Shown piece after piece: positions 40,608 to 52,011 of a stretch of 64,000 bases of DNA. Position 1 is the stretch's first letter. Each line of letters opens with the position of its first letter. Source of the stretch: Anthopleura xanthogrammica. Taxonomy: Eukaryota > Cnidaria > Anthozoa > Actiniaria > Actiniidae. A program made the position numbers and the translations under genes. The notes under the pieces were generated by a model. It did no database searches and was not told the origin of the DNA. It worked only from the letters and a program-made list of their open reading frames with translations. The stretch lies in the NCBI GenBank assembly GCA_964019055.1, contig OZ025220.1, forward strand, positions 5,466,620 to 5,530,619, in the 5' to 3' direction.

Positions 40608-40745
40608 ATAAACCCCGTGCAGCATGTCGGAATGCAGCTCAATTTTGAGGACAAAACAATATATTACAATTCTCAGGAGATTGATTTTTGTTGTTGTTGT
40701 GTCCTCCAAATTTAGCTGCTTTGGTGTCATGTGAAGGAGTCTTTA
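40608..40745. mobile_element. MITE, family 5
   Basis: Hairpin with CATGTCGGAATGCAGCTCAA on one side and the complement-like TTTAGCTGC on the other. Other copies are at 54,413-54,504, 54,567-54,701 and 62,610-62,750. Confidence 0.65.
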
Positions 40746-43034
40746 TGTGATCTGTGTTTTATTTACCTCAGGGTGAGTGTTAAGGCATATTGCTCGATGG
40801 ACCTTCAAGAGTTTCCTATGGATACCCAGTATTGTCCTATATATCATCTTTGAAGGTTGTAAGTATATATTTTTTTTATTCTTACTCATTCATTTGTTTT
40901 ATTTTATTTCATTTTTTCATTTCATCCCTTCTTTTTTCTTCTTTCAATTATATTCCTTCTTTTCCTTTTCTCTCATTCCTTCCAATTCCTTTTTTCCCCT
41001 TTCCTTTTCTCCCATCTATTTTCCTCTTTACATTCGATCTTCCACTTTCTTGTCCCATTTCTCTGTCAATACAGCCCTCTGACAGACATACAACTTTTCC
41101 CATTTCTTACGTCCCTTTACTTTTCCTAATTCCCATTTCTCCATTTTTCCATCCAGATGGTTATATCGACAAGCATATCACCTTCAAGTGGGAAGAAGGG
41201 CTAATACCAGTACCCAACTCATTGAAAGTCCTTCCTCAATACATTCTCAACGATGTTACGCTGTCTAACACCTACAACATCTATATTGTTGGTAAGTTCC
41301 AAACGTTTGGATCACTTAAACAATAAGCTAACAGAACAGTGTAGACGTCAAAGACACTTCTGCGCATGCTCATAATCGTGCTACTGTAAAAAAGGCAATC
41401 TCGTACCCAGACCTTCTCGGTTTCGTTCCAACTTGATTTACAATTAGTGTGAAAACGTTAAAGATAAATGACACGTTATTACAGTGTATTATTAATTATT
41501 TTGTTAGAATTATTAGAATTATTAGATTTTATTATAATTATTTTTGGAAATTTTTTTAAAAATCTTTAAAGGAAACTGGTCAGGTCTCAAAGCTACGTTC
41601 AAGTTCCAAAGAACCTATAGTTATTTCATCTACCATGCATACGCCCCATCAGCAATCATTGTTATCATATCGTGGATTGGGTTCGTCCTACCCCGTGACA
41701 AGCCTCCAGCACGCATCACGCTAGGTGTCACATCAGTATTGACTGTTGTCACGATTTTGACCATGCTAAGCAACCATGTTGCTAAGGTATGCGATACTAT
41801 CTAGATTCGTTCAATATACTTGTTTCAAATTCGTTCAATACAACTGTGTTCCTTGACTACAGATTTATTTACGCAGTGTTAGCCTCGTTTTTGTGTAGAA
41901 TATTCGTATGTTACAATGATTTTCAAAGTGTTTGTATTTTTGAAGTCGTGCATTCTTTACTTTACCGTTGGTATTGGTGAATATTTTGACACTGAAATGA
42001 GCCCTGAAATGTCCATGGAATTTCAAAGTGTTTGTATTGTTAGGGCGGGTGTCCTAAAGGTCATAGCCAGCTCATAATCTCATAATGATGGACGCACTGT
42101 AATTTGAGCCTAGCTCTGTTGTGTGTTCCTTGCCAATTATTATTTATCCTGATTATCTATTTTAGTTTTATATTTTTAGTTGGGTGAAAGTTATGTAAAT
42201 AAATAAAAAATAATAAAATAATGGCAAAGGCTGCATGTCGAACGTTAGGAGGATAGAAAAAGTAGGGAACTTGGGAACGAGGATGGAGGCATGCATGGTG
42301 AGATGCCCAGAAGTACAATTTTGCTTCTGGTTGATAAGGAATGTTTTGTAGAGCAATATTTTCTAGATAAACCAATATATCTAGATAGATTTGCGGAACA
42401 ATCATTCTCTTTTGTATTATTACTTTCTTGCGCACAGGTGAATTACGTCAAGCGGATTGACCAGTATCTGATTGGCTGCTTTCTTTTTGTGTTCTGTTCT
42501 CTCTTGGAATACGCCATCGTGCTGCTACTAGGCAACCGAATAAAAAAGACACGAGAAGAAACATCCCTTGAAGAGAACCTGAATAAGGTACGAAACATTT
42601 TACGATATGGGTACCCTGTGGTCCTTATTGCTGCATGGGTTTCAATCAGCTGATAAAAGTCTTGAACGCAATATTTTCCGATTTCAGACCACGTGTCATT
42701 TCCTAGAGTATTATTTCTTTGTTTAAGGATTGCACATGAGAGAAAATTATTCTATTCTATTTTTCTTATTCAGGAAAAGGCCAGTGTGGGTACCGATCAC
42801 GATCGCACTGTTGTTTTCCCGCCAAGACTGACTCGAAGTTACCGCATCAGTAGTCAAAATATCCTGTGGAATGCTATCAAAGCTTTCATCTACAGGGAAG
42901 ACTTTCTTCTTGCGTTAGATAAGTACTCACTGATATTCTTTCCAGGTGGCTTTCTTATCTTCAATATCGCTTACTGGGGAGAAGCCATGAAAGTGTTTTA
43001 GTTCAAACCCAGTTTTTTCCTTAGCCTCGGAATG

Positions 43035-44941
43035 GCTTGTTGGGTTGTTGGGTTGTTGGGTTGTTGGGTTGTTGGGTTGTTGGGTTGTTGGGTTGTTGGG
43101 TTGTTGGGTTGTTGGGTTGTTGGGTTGTTGGGTTGTTGGGTTGTTGGGTTGTTGGGTTGTTGGGTTGTTGGGTTGTTGGGTTGTTGGGTTGTTGGGTTGT
43201 TGGGTTGTTGGGTTGTTGGGTTGTTGGGTTGTTGGGTTGTTGGGTTGTTGGGTTGTTGGGTTGTTGGGTTGTTGGGTTGTTGGGTTGTTGGGTTGTTGGG
43301 TTGTTGGGTTGTTGGGTTGTTGGGTTGTTGGGTTGTTGGGTTGTTGGCTTGTTGGGTTGTTGGCTTGTTGGGTTGTTGGGTTGTTGGCTTGTTGGCTTGT
43401 TGGCTTGTTGGCTTGTTGGCTTGTTGGCTTGTTGGCTTGTTGGGTTGTTGGGTTGTTGGGTTGTTGGGTTGTTGGGTTGTTGGGTTGTTGGGTTGTTGGG
43501 TTGTTGGGTTGTTGGGTTGTTGGGTTGTTGGGTTGTTGGGTTGTTGGGTTGTTGGGTTGTTGGGTTGTTGGGTTGTTGGGTTGTTGGGTTGTTGGGTTGT
43601 TGGGTTGTTGGGTTGTTGGGTTGTTGGGTTGTTGGGTTGTTGGGTTGTTGGGTTGTTGGGTTGTTGGGTTGTTGGGTTGTTGGGTTGTTGGGTTGTTGGG
43701 TTGTTGGGTTGTTGGGTTGTTGGGTTGTTGGGTTGTTGGGTTGTTGGGTTGTTGGGTTGTTGGGTTGTTGGGTTGTTGGGTTGTTGGGTTGTTGGGTTGT
43801 TGGGTTGTTGGGTTGTTGGGTTGTTGGGTTGTTGGGTTGTTGGGTTGTTGGGTTGTTGGGTTGTTGGGTTGTTGGGTTGTTGGGTTGTTGGGTTGTTGGG
43901 TTGTTGGGTTGTTGGGTTGTTGGGTTGTTGGGTTGTTGGGTTGTTGGGTTGTTGGGTTGTTGGGTTGTTGGGTTGTTGGGTTGTTGGGTTGTTGGGTTGT
44001 TGGGTTGTTGGGTTGTTGGGTTGTTGGGTTGTTGGGTTGTTGGGTTGTTGGGTTGTTGGGTTGTTGGGTTGTTGGGTTGTTGGGTTGTTGGGTTGTTGGG
44101 TTGTTGGGTTGTTGGGTTGTTGGGTTGTTGGGTTGTTGGGTTGTTGGGTTGTTGGGTTGTTGGGTTGTTGGGTTGTTGGGTTGTTGGGTTGTTGGGTTGT
44201 TGGGTTGTTGGGTTGTTGGGTTGTTGGGTTGTTGGGTTGTTGGGTTGTTGGGTTGTTGGGTTGTTGGGTTGTTGGGTTGTTGGGTTGTTGGGTTGTTGGG
44301 TTGTTGGGTTGTTGGGTTGTTGGGTTGTTGGGTTGTTGGGTTGTTGGGTTGTTGGGTTGTTGGGTTGTTGGGTTGTTGGGTTGTTGGGTTGTTGGGTTGT
44401 TGGGTTGTTGGGTTGTTGGGTTGTTGGGTTGTTGGGTTGTTGGGTTGTTGGGTTGTTGGGTTGTTGGGTTGTTGGGTTGTTGGGTTGTTGGGTTGTTGGG
44501 TTGTTGGGTTGTTGGGTTGTTGGGTTGTTGGGTTGTTGGGTTGTTGGGTTGTTGGGTTGTTGGGTTGTTGGGTTGTTGGGTTGTTGGGTTGTTGGGTTGT
44601 TGGGTTGTTGGGTTGTTGGGTTGTTGGGTTGTTGGCTTGTTGGCTTGTTGGCTTGTTGGCTTGTTGGCTTGTTGGCTTGTTGGCTTGTTGGCTTGTTGGC
44701 TTGTTGGCTTGTTGGCTTGTTGGCTTGTTGGCTTGTTGGCTTGTTGGCTTGTTGGCTTGTTGGCTTGTTGGCTTGTTGGCTTGTTGGCTTGTTGGCTTGT
44801 TGGCTTGTTGGCTTGTTGGCTTGTTGGCTTGTTGGCTTGTTGGGTTGTTGGGTTGTTGGGTTGTTGGGTTGTTGGGTTGTTGGGTTGTTGGGTTGTTGGG
44901 TTGTTGGGTTGTTGGGTTGTTGGCTTGTTGGCTAGTTGGCT
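43035..44941. repeat. 8-bp minisatellite (GGGTTGTT)n, about 238 units
   Basis: The array starts 34 bp after the receptor stop codon. Most units are TTGTTGGG. Blocks of TTGTTGGC lie at about 43,347-43,441 and 44,634-44,843. Because 8 is not a multiple of 3, all plus frames stay open and read as WVVGLLGC repeats, which is not a protein. On the plus strand the GGG runs are spaced by 5 bases and fit the G-quadruplex rule. No AATAAA lies between the stop and the array. Confidence 0.98.
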
Positions 44942-47651
44942 TAATTTATTATCATCTAATCGTTACTTTTATTCTATTGATATCATTTTATATTGATATC
45001 ATCATCAAGATGATAAGACAAGTTTGTATTTTGTGATTATGGGTTCGGTTGTGCATGACATTATCAGCCTTTGCATATTACACTACTACATGTAATGTTA
45101 TGAGGAAATCCCGAAAAAGGAATTTTTGTATGGGGTTCCGAAATTCCGCGTTAGATTATTTTAAAACCTTGCAAATATAAAGTTGAAGTCAAGGCCCTTT
45201 TGGTAAATGAGTTGAGCAATTTAGTTTTTTTTCTCCTTATTTTTGAGATTATGGAGATGTGAACTTTTACAAATACTTTCTTAAAGAACGACTTGTTGTT
45301 ATTTGGCCATGACCTTTTTTTCGACGCCCACTCGGCAATCTCCTGCGCTAGGAGAAACCCTGATGTATCTTGGGATATAAGACCATTTTTTTCTTTGATT
45401 ATCACGAAGGTAACAGCTCCGCATCTCAGTTGCCTCGTCAGAAATATGTTAACCTGCAGGCAGTATATTTTTTCTAACTCTTCAGTCGATGGAAGCATTC
45501 ATAATATAATGCTAACTTATTGGCAGTCGTAGCTTAATCACTTTACTACAGAAACCGCTGGTAGCCGCAACTGTATTCCTTGATATTTTAGAAGATGAAT
45601 CGCAGAAAAATATGTTGACACTAAACCTCGCTATGTACTTGTAGTAAAACAGAACGCAGCGGTTTTGTCGAAATCAATATCTTATAAAATTTATCTAAAT
45701 TTCTGCATTGTCCAAAGAAATAAAATATTGTGTCGCGAAACAGAAAATTCCAATTTGTTTTTTAAAAACTACGTTTATTTAGCTTTCAGAAAATGTATAC
45801 TTTTATATAATAATATTGAAAAGGCAGCGAGAAATTTTGGTCGCGCGTAAAGTAATCTCGAAGGCCTCAAACCTATCCTGATACCTTAACTTCAATAAAG
45901 TATTATTTCTATTGAGAAATTCATGTGGATTGATTCGTCGAAAGAAAAAAAAAAAAGCTAAATAATAGGAATACGGCAATTGCATTGGTTTTCATCGAGG
46001 CGTTACGAACTCGTCAATAGAGGTCCAATATAATTTTTTTTTCCGAGAAAAATGTGGTAGACGAAACATAACCTAATTTGCATCTCTAACAATTTAGCAA
46101 GAAAAATAACCTCTCATAAGTTTGCGAACTTTAGTTTAAGAATAACATGAGTGACAAGGTTTCATCGAATTTTTAGCCAAAGGACGTCTAAAATTATAGT
46201 CAATTATTGAATTATTGCCTTGTTTTTTTTTGTTTTTTTTTGTTTTTTTGTGAATTGTTCTCGTGCAACGACCTGACACTGTGAACGCTCGAGTGTGAGC
46301 ATTTCTTTAGTATAATGTAAATTTAAGTCAGAGAAAACAATCATAAACCTGGCTGCAGTAACGAGATTTTTCCTGAATAAAAGTGACCGATATTAAATAT
46401 TTTCTATAGATTATCCGTATTTTCTTATTCAATCTTAAATCGATCAAACCACCAAAAAATATGAAGTATGAACTACGATCTACGACTTTTAAATCGATGA
46501 AAATATGCCAGTAACTCAGTTTTAGAGCGATTTTAAAAAAAAAGTATGAAACGATACGGCAAAGTCTAACCAGTCTTTCATGTCACAGTAGACGAGTTTG
46601 GCGCTCTGAAAATTATTTTTCTCACGTCTCAGCGAACGGCTAAATTTCTCCTAACTTCGTCAAAAGGCATAGATTTTGTTAATGAAGTATAATAAAGAAC
46701 AAAATTTAGCGGCAGGATTAAAATCTGTGTATGATATTTACGGTGGGGATAGCGATCAAAAGCCACAATTCTTCTGAAGAACAACTTTTTGAAACAACAG
46801 TGATCATAGTGCTGCGAACCACCAGCGAATCCAATATTTGATATTAAATCTCATATGACAATTTCGAACAGATATTCTTTAGCTTTCGGCGGGTTTGTTA
46901 GACATAAAGAAATTAAAATGTGAATCAGGAAGAAAATTTGATAAGAAAATATATAGAAAATATTCGCCACTTACCACTCGCTTGTCTTGACGAAGAGACT
47001 TTTGGATAAAAATGGAATGATATATTCAGGTCATTTGGTATTTATTGATTCTGGTCAAAGGAGGACTTTAAATGACAGATGAGTAGTTTACGCCAAACAA
47101 ACGGCGTCCCTATCATGCTCCATCGCTACTATGGAATCATTACAAATTAAATTATAGAGACGTGTTTGAAAATATTATTATTTTCAAACGCCTCCTGATG
47201 TGAGAAATCCAGATGTATTATGGGATAGAACATTCATTTCTCATCTGACTGTTGTGAAGGTAAGAGCTCAGCATCTTTTAGGAGAAAGTTAAGAAGTTCT
47301 TATTTAATTCCTAAGCATTAAACGGATCCCTTCTTACTCGATAGAGGGATTGTCAACGACTAGTAGTATTATACTTTTTATTTATAATCATTTATTATTA
47401 TCTTAGAACTATTAATAACGCTTAGTTATATATTTTATATTTCTAATGATTTATTTGTCAGAGCATGACTTTAGTCAAGCTTTCTGATTTTTTCCCCTCA
47501 TTATTGATATTTTCAATCATAAATAATTAATATTTTCTAAGAATAATATATATCAGATTCGTCGAATTGCACAATTTACTATTCCAAACTTACCTTCAGT
47601 TTGTGCTAGTTGGTTCCTTTGTAAAATTAGTTCGCTGTTACTGTTTTTGTC
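44942..47651. other. No gene recognised
   Basis: AT-rich spacer of 2.7 kb. Frames up to 115 codons exist but show no domain. About 85 bp at 45,340-45,425 resembles 47,190-47,275, and both end in a GTAA donor-like site. T-rich runs lie at 46,220-46,250. Confidence 0.5.
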
Positions 47652-48938
47652 CTACAAACCAATCATTCTTTCAAGCTCTTTCTCATTAAGGCCACAGTTC
47701 TTTTCAGCGTCAGATATTTTCTCCAGTCTCTCATAAACCTTTGGCTCATTATCAAGATACAATCGAGCACAAAGTACACAATTCCATGGTGGGTAATCCG
47801 TTACTCTATACTTTGACTTCCAAGCAAAATATTTCTCGTATTCTTCATCATTCTTATCTAAGAAGACCAGATAATTTGCTAAGTCTTTAACAGATTTGAA
47901 GTCCATAACATTGATATAAGAATCTGGGATAGCTGTTCGGTCGTCATAACGACCCCCTCCCATCACAACTGGTACAATTCCTTTCTTGATTCCATCCCAG
48001 TATTTCTCAGTTACATAGTCCACGCAGTTGGAATTCTCGAACGCTAATTGGAATTTATATTTTTTTAAAGTGTTTTCACAATGTTGTGAGTTGTGTGGAC
48101 AGTCGCCAACATCTTTGGCCCCGACGGTTGAGCGACAGGCCCCAAAAACATCAACACGAATATATTCCAAAAGTTTCTTAACATATTTATCACGTAAGAG
48201 ACCGCAGTTACTTGCTGCCCAGAAAACAAGTCGATCTTTTCCTTTAAGATACTCGTTGGCTGGCATTGTAGGAATGGGTGAGGAGTTAAAGTAATAGGTA
48301 TAAGGACGATAAATATCAGCGTCCTTTCGATACGTCATTGTCCAGTTGAACATATCAACTAGGTGACGAGTGTTAGGGTTATGCATCGGGCTTTCCATAG
48401 CAAAATATATCCATCTTTGTTTGGGATCTTTTTGTTCCAGGATGTACCTCATTGTATCTAAAGGTGGCATATCACGAGCATGGAATATCAGAGCATCACT
48501 TCGAGGCCTGTCTCTTCTATTGAACGTCAATTCGCAGGTGAAATAGGGACACTGGATGCCTTCCCAGTGATTAAACTCATAGGAATTTTTCATCCATTTC
48601 CAAGGTTTGTTTCCAAAATATGTTGTATAAGCCAAAACTACTTTTGTTGGCAAAGAAGAATGATTCCCATCTGCTGATGACCTGTTTCCAAGTTTTTGCG
48701 ATATATTGATGCCATAATGTTCTCTCATTTGGTCAATAATGCGCTGGAGTTCAAGGACACGATCTCTTGTAAAATTATGATAAGGTTTATGCTTAGGACT
48801 TTCTGTTGAAGAAGACTTCTTTAATTTTGATTTTAAGTCTTTAAATATGCTTTTCTTGTTGAAGTAGGCATCGTAGGTGACCATGAGCATGAAGATTGAT
48901 ATCACTATGACAACTGCGACGGATTTGGTGCCTGACAT
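47652..48938 (-). CDS. GT10 alpha-1,3-fucosyltransferase, intact
   Basis: 428 codons run from the ATG at 48938 (the upstream in-frame extension would need a TTG start). It has a short cytosolic tail, a signal anchor (about residues 5-25), then a lysine/serine-rich stem and the GT10 catalytic domain. Key motifs in order are VVLAYTTYFG, FHARDM, RWIYFAMESP, MFNWTMTYRKDADI, and the donor-site block FQLAFENSNCVDYVTEKYWDG followed by GIVPVVMGG. The end (PPWNCVLCARL) has the conserved cysteine pair. The enzyme transfers fucose from GDP-fucose to N-acetylglucosamine in Golgi glycans. There is one coding exon, and an AG acceptor at 48,974-48,975 suggests an upstream non-coding exon. It is arranged head to head with a second GT10 gene 1 kb away. 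Confidence 0.92.
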   Translation of the reverse strand: MSGTKSVAVVIVISIFMLMVTYDAYFNKKSIFKDLKSKLKKSSSTESPKHKPYHNFTRDRVLELQRIIDQMREHYGINISQKLGNRSSADGNHSSLPTKVVLAYTTYFGNKPWKWMKNSYEFNHWEGIQCPYFTCELTFNRRDRPRSDALIFHARDMPPLDTMRYILEQKDPKQRWIYFAMESPMHNPNTRHLVDMFNWTMTYRKDADIYRPYTYYFNSSPIPTMPANEYLKGKDRLVFWAASNCGLLRDKYVKKLLEYIRVDVFGACRSTVGAKDVGDCPHNSQHCENTLKKYKFQLAFENSNCVDYVTEKYWDGIKKGIVPVVMGGGRYDDRTAIPDSYINVMDFKSVKDLANYLVFLDKNDEEYEKYFAWKSKYRVTDYPPWNCVLCARLYLDNEPKVYERLEKISDAEKNCGLNEKELERMIGL

Positions 48939-48964
48939 TATGGATGGCAACCGCTGAACATCAT
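48938..48964 (-). promoter_or_regulatory. Short upstream ORF overlapping the fucosyltransferase start
   Basis: After the putative acceptor the leader has ATGATG at 48964-48959, opening an eight-codon frame that ends in TAA at 48940-48938. The last A of TAA is the first base of the main ATG (TAATG). Such an overlap permits termination and reinitiation and would tune translation, if the leader is as drawn. Confidence 0.5.
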
Positions 48965-48973
48965 GGAATAGTA

Positions 48974-49959
48974 CTGTGAAAATAAAGTAGGGGTAATTTT
49001 AGCTCTAGAAGCGTTACACTTTAAAGTATTACTGAGAATTTGAACTTTTATTAATCATTGCATGCATAAGAGAGAGAGACAGAGACAGACAGACAGACAG
49101 ACAGAGAGAGGGCAGAGCAGAGCAGAGCAAGATTTAAAATGTGCTCATTTTGAGAATGCGTTTGCCTAGCATGATGCAATTTATAATACATACATTGCAA
49201 AAATATTTGAAAAGATGAAATTTTAGTTTTTAAGAGATTAAATTACCTTTTTAAAGCTTAGATGAGAACTGATCCGAGTGTCAGCTACCTGCTTGATTCT
49301 ATGTCAGTTCGTCATGGAGTCTTCGAGAAGCTTCAACTCAAGCATGCTAACTAGTAAAGGCAGTTTACCGTTACATTGTGTAGTTTGAAGAAGCTGCAAC
49401 CGTTGTCTGCTCGACTTCTGTCTCAATTCCTTCAAAACTGCTCTTCCTAAGTCAATGAGAACGAAGAGTCGAACGTTATTTTCAACTGAGAAGCTTGTTT
49501 TACCACATGTTCTCATGTGACAAAAAATATGCGTGACAATTTGCACATTGTTACTGGTAGCTTGCTATTTAAAATGGAAAAAATTCAGCTGATAACAAAG
49601 CAGCAAGTGGAGCATATCTGTGAATACTAATCTTTGGACGAAATATTCTTCATGAATTTCGATTGTAATCGCAATATCAAAGGAAATAAAGAAAAATCAT
49701 TCAATTCAAGAAATGGTGAATTGCTGATTTTTCCTTTTTTCTTCATCTTTTATATTTAAGAAATACTATAAGTTGTTTGGGTCTGAATTATATGTTAAGT
49801 TATGCAATATCAATGAGTCATACTTTTGAATGATTACAAAGTCTTATTTGTGTCACACACGCTCAAAAATCACCCATAGATTTCGGTGGTAGGAATCAGA
49901 ATCGACCGTTTTCCGATTCAAGAAGTTTAATAGTGTAATTCAGATGAATTAATCGACAG
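48974..49959. promoter_or_regulatory. Divergent intergenic region of two fucosyltransferases
   Basis: About 1 kb separates the two GT10 genes and presumably contains both 5' ends. A short GACA/GAGA tract is at 49,078-49,130. No clear TATA box was identified and no coding frame is supported. Confidence 0.4.
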
Positions 49960-50991
49960 ATGGCAACGACAAAAGAAGACGGTGGAACATTAACTAGTAA
50001 GAAAAAGTGTAAAGCGTTCACGTGGTGTGTTTTTACCTGTAGTCTGGCAGCCATACTTTTTATTCTTTACGAATACAACTTCAACAAACGTAATGGGACT
50101 AAAGGTCTTATAACAACATTGATGGACAAGGATCGTATTAAAGTTGTTAACAATATTGTGGAAAAGCTTCGAGAAGAAGCGAAAAAACATTCAAGGGATT
50201 CGTCATTTTGGAAGAAAATGTCTGGCATGGTCAAAACGGAGTCGAACGATAGATACAAACTTATTCTCGTATATACGGGATTTTTTGGGCATTTCCCGTG
50301 GGGGTGGTTGAGAGACACAAAAGCTCTAAACCAATGGGATGGCATGACGTGCCCTCATTATCACTGTACTTTAACTTATGACAAAAAAGAGTTTAAGAAA
50401 GCTGATGCTGTTATATTTCATGCTCAAGACATGGTGTCACGCTCAGAGCTGAATACGTTACAAATCTCACGAACAGCCAATCAACGATGGATATTCTTTC
50501 CAACAGAGAGTCCTCAAAATGTCCCAGGTAGCCACGTAATAAATGGATTATTCAACTGGACTTTGTCTTACAGGAAAGATTCGGATATATTTCGTCCTTA
50601 CGGGTACTTCTACCCAAGGACAAGTGAAAGAACTACAAACGAAAAAGAGGCGTTCTTAGAGTTTTTAGAAAGCAAGGATCTTCTTGTTGTCTGGTTATCT
50701 AGCCATTCTGGATTGATACGAGATAAATATGTAAGGAGACTTCGAACTTTGATCAAGATCTTTGTCTATGGCAAAACCGGAGCCCAGGTTGGGGGCACTT
50801 CAGGAAAATGTCATAAAGACTCACCCGATTGCAAGAAGCATCTCAAAAGGTTTAAATTTCTCCTTGCATTCGAGAATTCTTTCTGCACAGATTATATCAC
50901 AGAGAAGTACTGGTTTTGTCTGGAGATGGGGATCGGCTCTCAGCTCAAAATAGTCAAACACTTTTTCCTTCCCGAACTTCCAATCGATTGA
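49960..50991 (+). pseudogene. GT10 alpha-1,3-fucosyltransferase, truncated in the donor-binding site
   Basis: The ATG at 49960 opens 343 codons. It has a signal anchor near residues 21-37, a stem, and a catalytic domain with LILVYTGFFG, FHAQDM, RWIFFPTESP, GLFNWTLSYRKDSDIFRPYG and FLLAFENSFCTDYITEKYW. After EKYW the family requires a Gly-rich block (GxxPVVxG in the intact neighbour) and about 90 more residues. Here the sequence turns unrelated at about 50,914, and the frame ends after 24 foreign residues. No continuation was found before 51,111. Without that block the enzyme should be inactive, unless an intron starts here (only a weak GTTTTG is present). The N-terminal part has no stops, so the loss may be recent. 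A dominant or regulatory role of the short form is possible but unsupported. Confidence 0.8.
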
Positions 50992-51110
50992 GGAAGTATG
51001 TCTTGAGCATTTCCCGAAATTTCTGAAGGAATATTTAAATTTTCGTCTTGGTTTTAGGAGGTGAAGTTTAAGCATTAACAGGGCTTCCATTTCTGCCTCC
51101 ATCTTAAATT

Positions 51111-51504
51111 CCGGGGGGGGGGGGGGGGGGACTCCGGAGGTAAAGTATCGGGTATGCTCGTCGTATCTCTTAGGGGTAAAAATCAGCGATTTGGTATCTT
51201 TTAGGGTCTTAAATTTGAGGTTTAGCAAATCAGCACTTTCTGGTATCTTTTAGGGTGTTGAAAAAGGAACTAGCCCATCGCATAATAACGCAATACGTAT
51301 GCCTTCGTAAACTCAGAATATTACTCAATGTAATTTAAAGTATTTTTTTAATAGTATTATTTTTGTGGTATCTCTTAGGGGTTAAAATTTGCCAAGCCAC
51401 GCCCTTTTGAAAAAAAACTTCCGGTATCTTTCAGGGGTATTTTTGGAAATTTCCGACGAGCATACCCGATACTTTACCCCCGGAGTCCCCCCCCCCCCCC
51501 CCGG
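51111..51504. mobile_element. MITE with G-run/C-run ends
   Basis: Inverted ends: a G run then ACTCCGGAGGTAAAGTATCGGG on the left, the complement then a C run on the right. The arms extend about 60 bp and the centre is AT-rich. An element of similar design lies at 57,303-57,625. Confidence 0.8.
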
Positions 51505-52011
51505 GCTTGAGATAAAGCGCATTTCACACTGAACTCTTCTAAAAAATGTTAATTCCGTTTATTCAATCTTGTTTAAAATCTTGGGTAAAATATTAACTGT
51601 GGAAGTGCTATTTAATGCCAAATAAAACCCTTCTTCTCGTCGAGACGCCATTATTATCGCAACCGGAAAAGTAAATATTCAATTGTCACATGATCTAATA
51701 GCCCAATCACAATCGAGTCTACACAATTGCTTGATTGACAGGGTAAAAATCATGAATAATAAGCTCCGCCCAAAATGGTTCGGAATTTCTGGCGATTCTA
51801 GTGATACTAGAAGGTTACGTGGCACCATTAGACCATCATGTATGTCACCCTTGCATGATGATTAGACAATAATTATCAGATTTATATACACGCTTGACAG
51901 CGTCACGCAAGTGGATAATTGATACAAAATACCTCACTCACGACCCCTCCTATATCAATCCTGTCTTAACGTAAATATACTTGCTAGTTTTCTTGACCAG
52001 ATTGTAAAGCG

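Larger units (their letters stand above)
39056..43001 (+). pseudogene. Cys-loop anion channel subunit (GlyR/GABA-A type), 5'-incomplete, two frame lesions
   Basis: The exons are 39056-39289, 40772-40855, 41157-41291, 41572-41786, 42438-42587 and 42774-43001. The ligand-binding domain begins at DFSIDMFLRQEW, then DRVWLPDSYFVNAK and the Cys loop CSMDLQEFPMDTQYC. M1 is near PSAIIVIISWIGF. M2 starts PPARITLGVTSVL, whose Pro-Ala before Arg is the anion-selectivity signature. M3 is near RIDQYLIGC, then a short loop, then M4 ending IAYWGEAMKVF. Two lesions break it. A 16-bp tandem duplication (39241-39256 and 39257-39272) shifts the frame; one unit alone would restore the phase with the next exon. 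After the second Cys the frame meets TGA at 40851-40853, and the next exon needs another frame. The signal peptide and first loops are missing upstream. M2 to M4 look intact, so the decay is recent, or the lesions are assembly errors. Confidence 0.8.

Noticed and set aside
43035..44941. Telomeric or interstitial telomere repeat
   Set aside because: The unit is GGGTTGTT, not TTAGGG or a known metazoan telomere unit, and it sits directly after a gene.
43032..45036. Open frames of more than 600 codons with WVVGLLGC repeats
   Set aside because: All three plus frames are open because an 8-bp repeat without stops fills the region. There is no unique sequence, domain or start context.
45151..45498. 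115-codon minus-strand gene
   Set aside because: No recognisable domain, an AT-biased composition like the surrounding spacer, and no splice or promoter support.
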